Assembly: GCA_903870185.1 (NCBI GenBank)
Contig: CAIQCE010000175.1
Location: forward strand, 1-7,703
Reading direction: 5' to 3'
Origin: an uncultured Gammaproteobacteria bacterium
Lineage (GTDB): Bacteria > Pseudomonadota > Gammaproteobacteria > Coxiellales > Coxiellaceae
DNA length: 7,703 bases
Part shown: piece by piece, positions 7,204 through 7,703 of the stretch
Numbering within the stretch: position 1 is the stretch's first letter
Layout: every line of letters begins with the position of its first letter
Made by a program: the position numbers and the translations under genes
Notes under the pieces: model-generated
Databases searched by the model: none
What the model saw: only the letters and a program-made list of their open reading frames with translations
Told to the model about the DNA's origin: nothing

Positions 7204-7288
7204 TGATCAAGTAAGTAAAAGCTTTCTTTGATGAAGGATTTAAACAATACGCTAGATCCATGCGCCGAAGAAACTTACAATATACATA

Positions 7289-7317
7289 TTTTCATTGAAA
7301 AGTTTAATTGATATACC
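7289..7317 (+). promoter_or_regulatory. Weak candidate plus-strand promoter overlapping the inverted repeat
   Basis: TTTTCA (7289-7294) and TATACC (7312-7317) are 17 bases apart, each with four of six consensus matches. If real, the plus-strand transcript would carry a leader of over 200 nt, and a protein bound at the palindrome would cover the -35 element. Other weak matches exist closer to the gene (TTGTAT at 7475 with TATCCA at 7498), so the assignment is tentative. Confidence 0.18.
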
Positions 7318-7339
7318 TGGAATGTCAATCTTTTCAATG
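7293..7339. repeat. Inverted repeat with 10-bp perfect arms, capable of a long imperfect hairpin
   Basis: CATTGAAAAG (7293-7302) is the exact reverse complement of CTTTTCAATG (7330-7339). Inside the 27-nt spacer, ATTGA (7307-7311) pairs with TCAAT (7325-7329), extending the stem after a 4-nt bulge. The left arm also lies in a 13-bp palindrome TTTTCA-T-TGAAAA (7289-7301), giving three TTTTCA half-sites in all. There is no following T-run on the plus strand, so an intrinsic terminator is unlikely. An operator or a leader structure is possible. Confidence 0.6.
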
Positions 7340-7537
7340 TCGCCCGTATAAATCAAAGCCTGCAGTGTCTTAAAAATATCCAACACCAAGAAAAAGCAGT
7401 CTTAAAATCCAATAACAATAACAGGGGTTAATTTGGGCGGAGATACCATCTACTTAACAGCCTCATTCTAGAAGTTGTATTACTAGCATTTCAAGTTTAT
7501 CCAAGGTAGGATCTTTAAAAAAAGGATGAACGAATCA

Positions 7538-7543
7538 GGAGGA
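7538..7543 (+). promoter_or_regulatory. Consensus ribosome binding site deciding the GTG start of the plus-strand gene
   Basis: AGGAGG lies four bases before the GTG at 7548. An in-frame TGA at 7527-7529, with no start codon between it and the GTG, makes this GTG the only possible start of that frame. Confidence 0.85.
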
Positions 7544-7547
7544 AACT

Positions 7548-7703
7548 GTGATCTCAATATTCACACCAGCTTATGCCGATCTAGACAATATTAATGCACA
7601 AAATTTAGCCGTAAAAACCCTCGTTTCAGCGCTGGATCCTGATTTATTTCATGTCACAATGATTGCATCGGATAAAATAGATCCCAGGGTTGAAAATAGA
7701 AAA
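7548..7703 (+). CDS. N-terminus of a probable family 4-type glycosyltransferase (cut by right window edge)
   Basis: Fifty-two codons are visible from a GTG that follows a consensus AGGAGG; an in-frame stop seven codons upstream rules out a longer start. The protein begins with ISIFTPAYADLDNINAQN (2-19), a hydrophobic beta strand followed by a polar loop, then a helix LAVKTLVSALDP and a second strand FHVTMIAS (36-43). This strand-helix-strand order at the extreme N-terminus is what GT-B glycosyltransferases of the group 1 type show in their acceptor-binding domain, and the wording resembles such proteins as I recall them. No catalytic residues are visible because the donor-binding half lies outside the window. 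A role in assembling the glycan that uses the product of the divergent operon is an inference from position. Cytoplasmic, possibly membrane-associated. Confidence 0.6.
   Translation, partial: MISIFTPAYADLDNINAQNLAVKTLVSALDPDLFHVTMIASDKIDPRVENRK

Larger units (their letters stand above)
7083..7547. other. Divergent intergenic region (465 bp) between the minus-strand operon and the plus-strand glycosyltransferase
   Basis: I see no convincing gene here. It must hold the promoters for both directions. Contents I can support are a possible minus-strand promoter (7175-7203), a long inverted repeat near the middle (7293-7339), a possible plus-strand -35/-10 pair that overlaps this repeat (7289-7317), and the AGGAGG ribosome binding site of the plus-strand gene (7538-7543). 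A short plus-strand open frame at 7013-7231 overlaps the FemAB-like gene and has no family resemblance, so I treat it as noise. Confidence 0.7.

Noticed and set aside
7013..7231. Plus-strand 72-codon open frame overlapping the 5' end of the FemAB-like gene
   Set aside because: It is partly antisense to a supported gene, shows no clear ribosome binding site and has no recognisable motif.
7293..7339. Intrinsic terminator reading of the inverted repeat
   Set aside because: No T-run follows the stem on the plus strand, the stem is AT-rich with a long spacer, and both flanking genes diverge from it, so there is no upstream transcript to end.
7435..7447. GGGCGGAGATACC resembling the start of the ops/JUMPstart element of polysaccharide operons
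   Set aside because: Only the GGCGG core matches; the following bases differ from GGCGGTAGCGTG, so the resemblance is within chance.

Overview
The window is a slice of an AT-rich bacterial genome (roughly 38-40% G+C by eye) that carries a surface-carbohydrate locus. It looks like an O-antigen, capsule or flagellin-glycan accessory region of a Gram-negative bacterium, probably a gamma- or betaproteobacterium. That taxonomic guess rests only on base composition, Shine-Dalgarno usage and gene content, and is weak. No mobile element, CRISPR array, tRNA or rRNA was seen.

Layout. Seven minus-strand genes run leftwards from position 7082 to the left edge as one tightly packed operon. In transcription order they encode: a FemAB/BioF2-type GNAT acyltransferase (7082-5985), an aldo/keto reductase (5964-5041), an SpsF-like cytidylyltransferase (5044-4307), a class III PLP aminotransferase of the glutamate-1-semialdehyde aminomutase type (4295-3006), an ATP-grasp ligase (2994-1963), a second and different ATP-grasp ligase (1970-852), and a short, divergent DegT/DnrJ/EryC1-type PLP protein (855 to the left edge, almost complete). 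Junctions are 4-nt overlaps, an 8-nt overlap, or gaps of 11-20 nt, so co-transcription and translational coupling are likely. A 465-bp intergenic region (7083-7547) separates this operon from a divergent plus-strand gene at 7548 that looks like the N-terminus of a family 4-type glycosyltransferase and runs off the right edge. A perfect 10-bp inverted repeat sits almost exactly midway between the two divergent start codons.

How the genes may work together (inference). The reductase and class III aminotransferase would alter a sugar or small polyol/keto-acid precursor, and the cytidylyltransferase would activate it as a CMP derivative. The FemAB-like enzyme and the two ATP-grasp ligases would add acyl or aminoacyl groups through amide bonds, with the DegT-like protein as a further transaminase or a PLP-binding relative. 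No nonulosonate synthase (NeuB/PseI type) is present in the window. The substrate is therefore unknown, and the pairing of two unlike ATP-grasp ligases with this sugar-activation set is the most interesting aspect of the locus.
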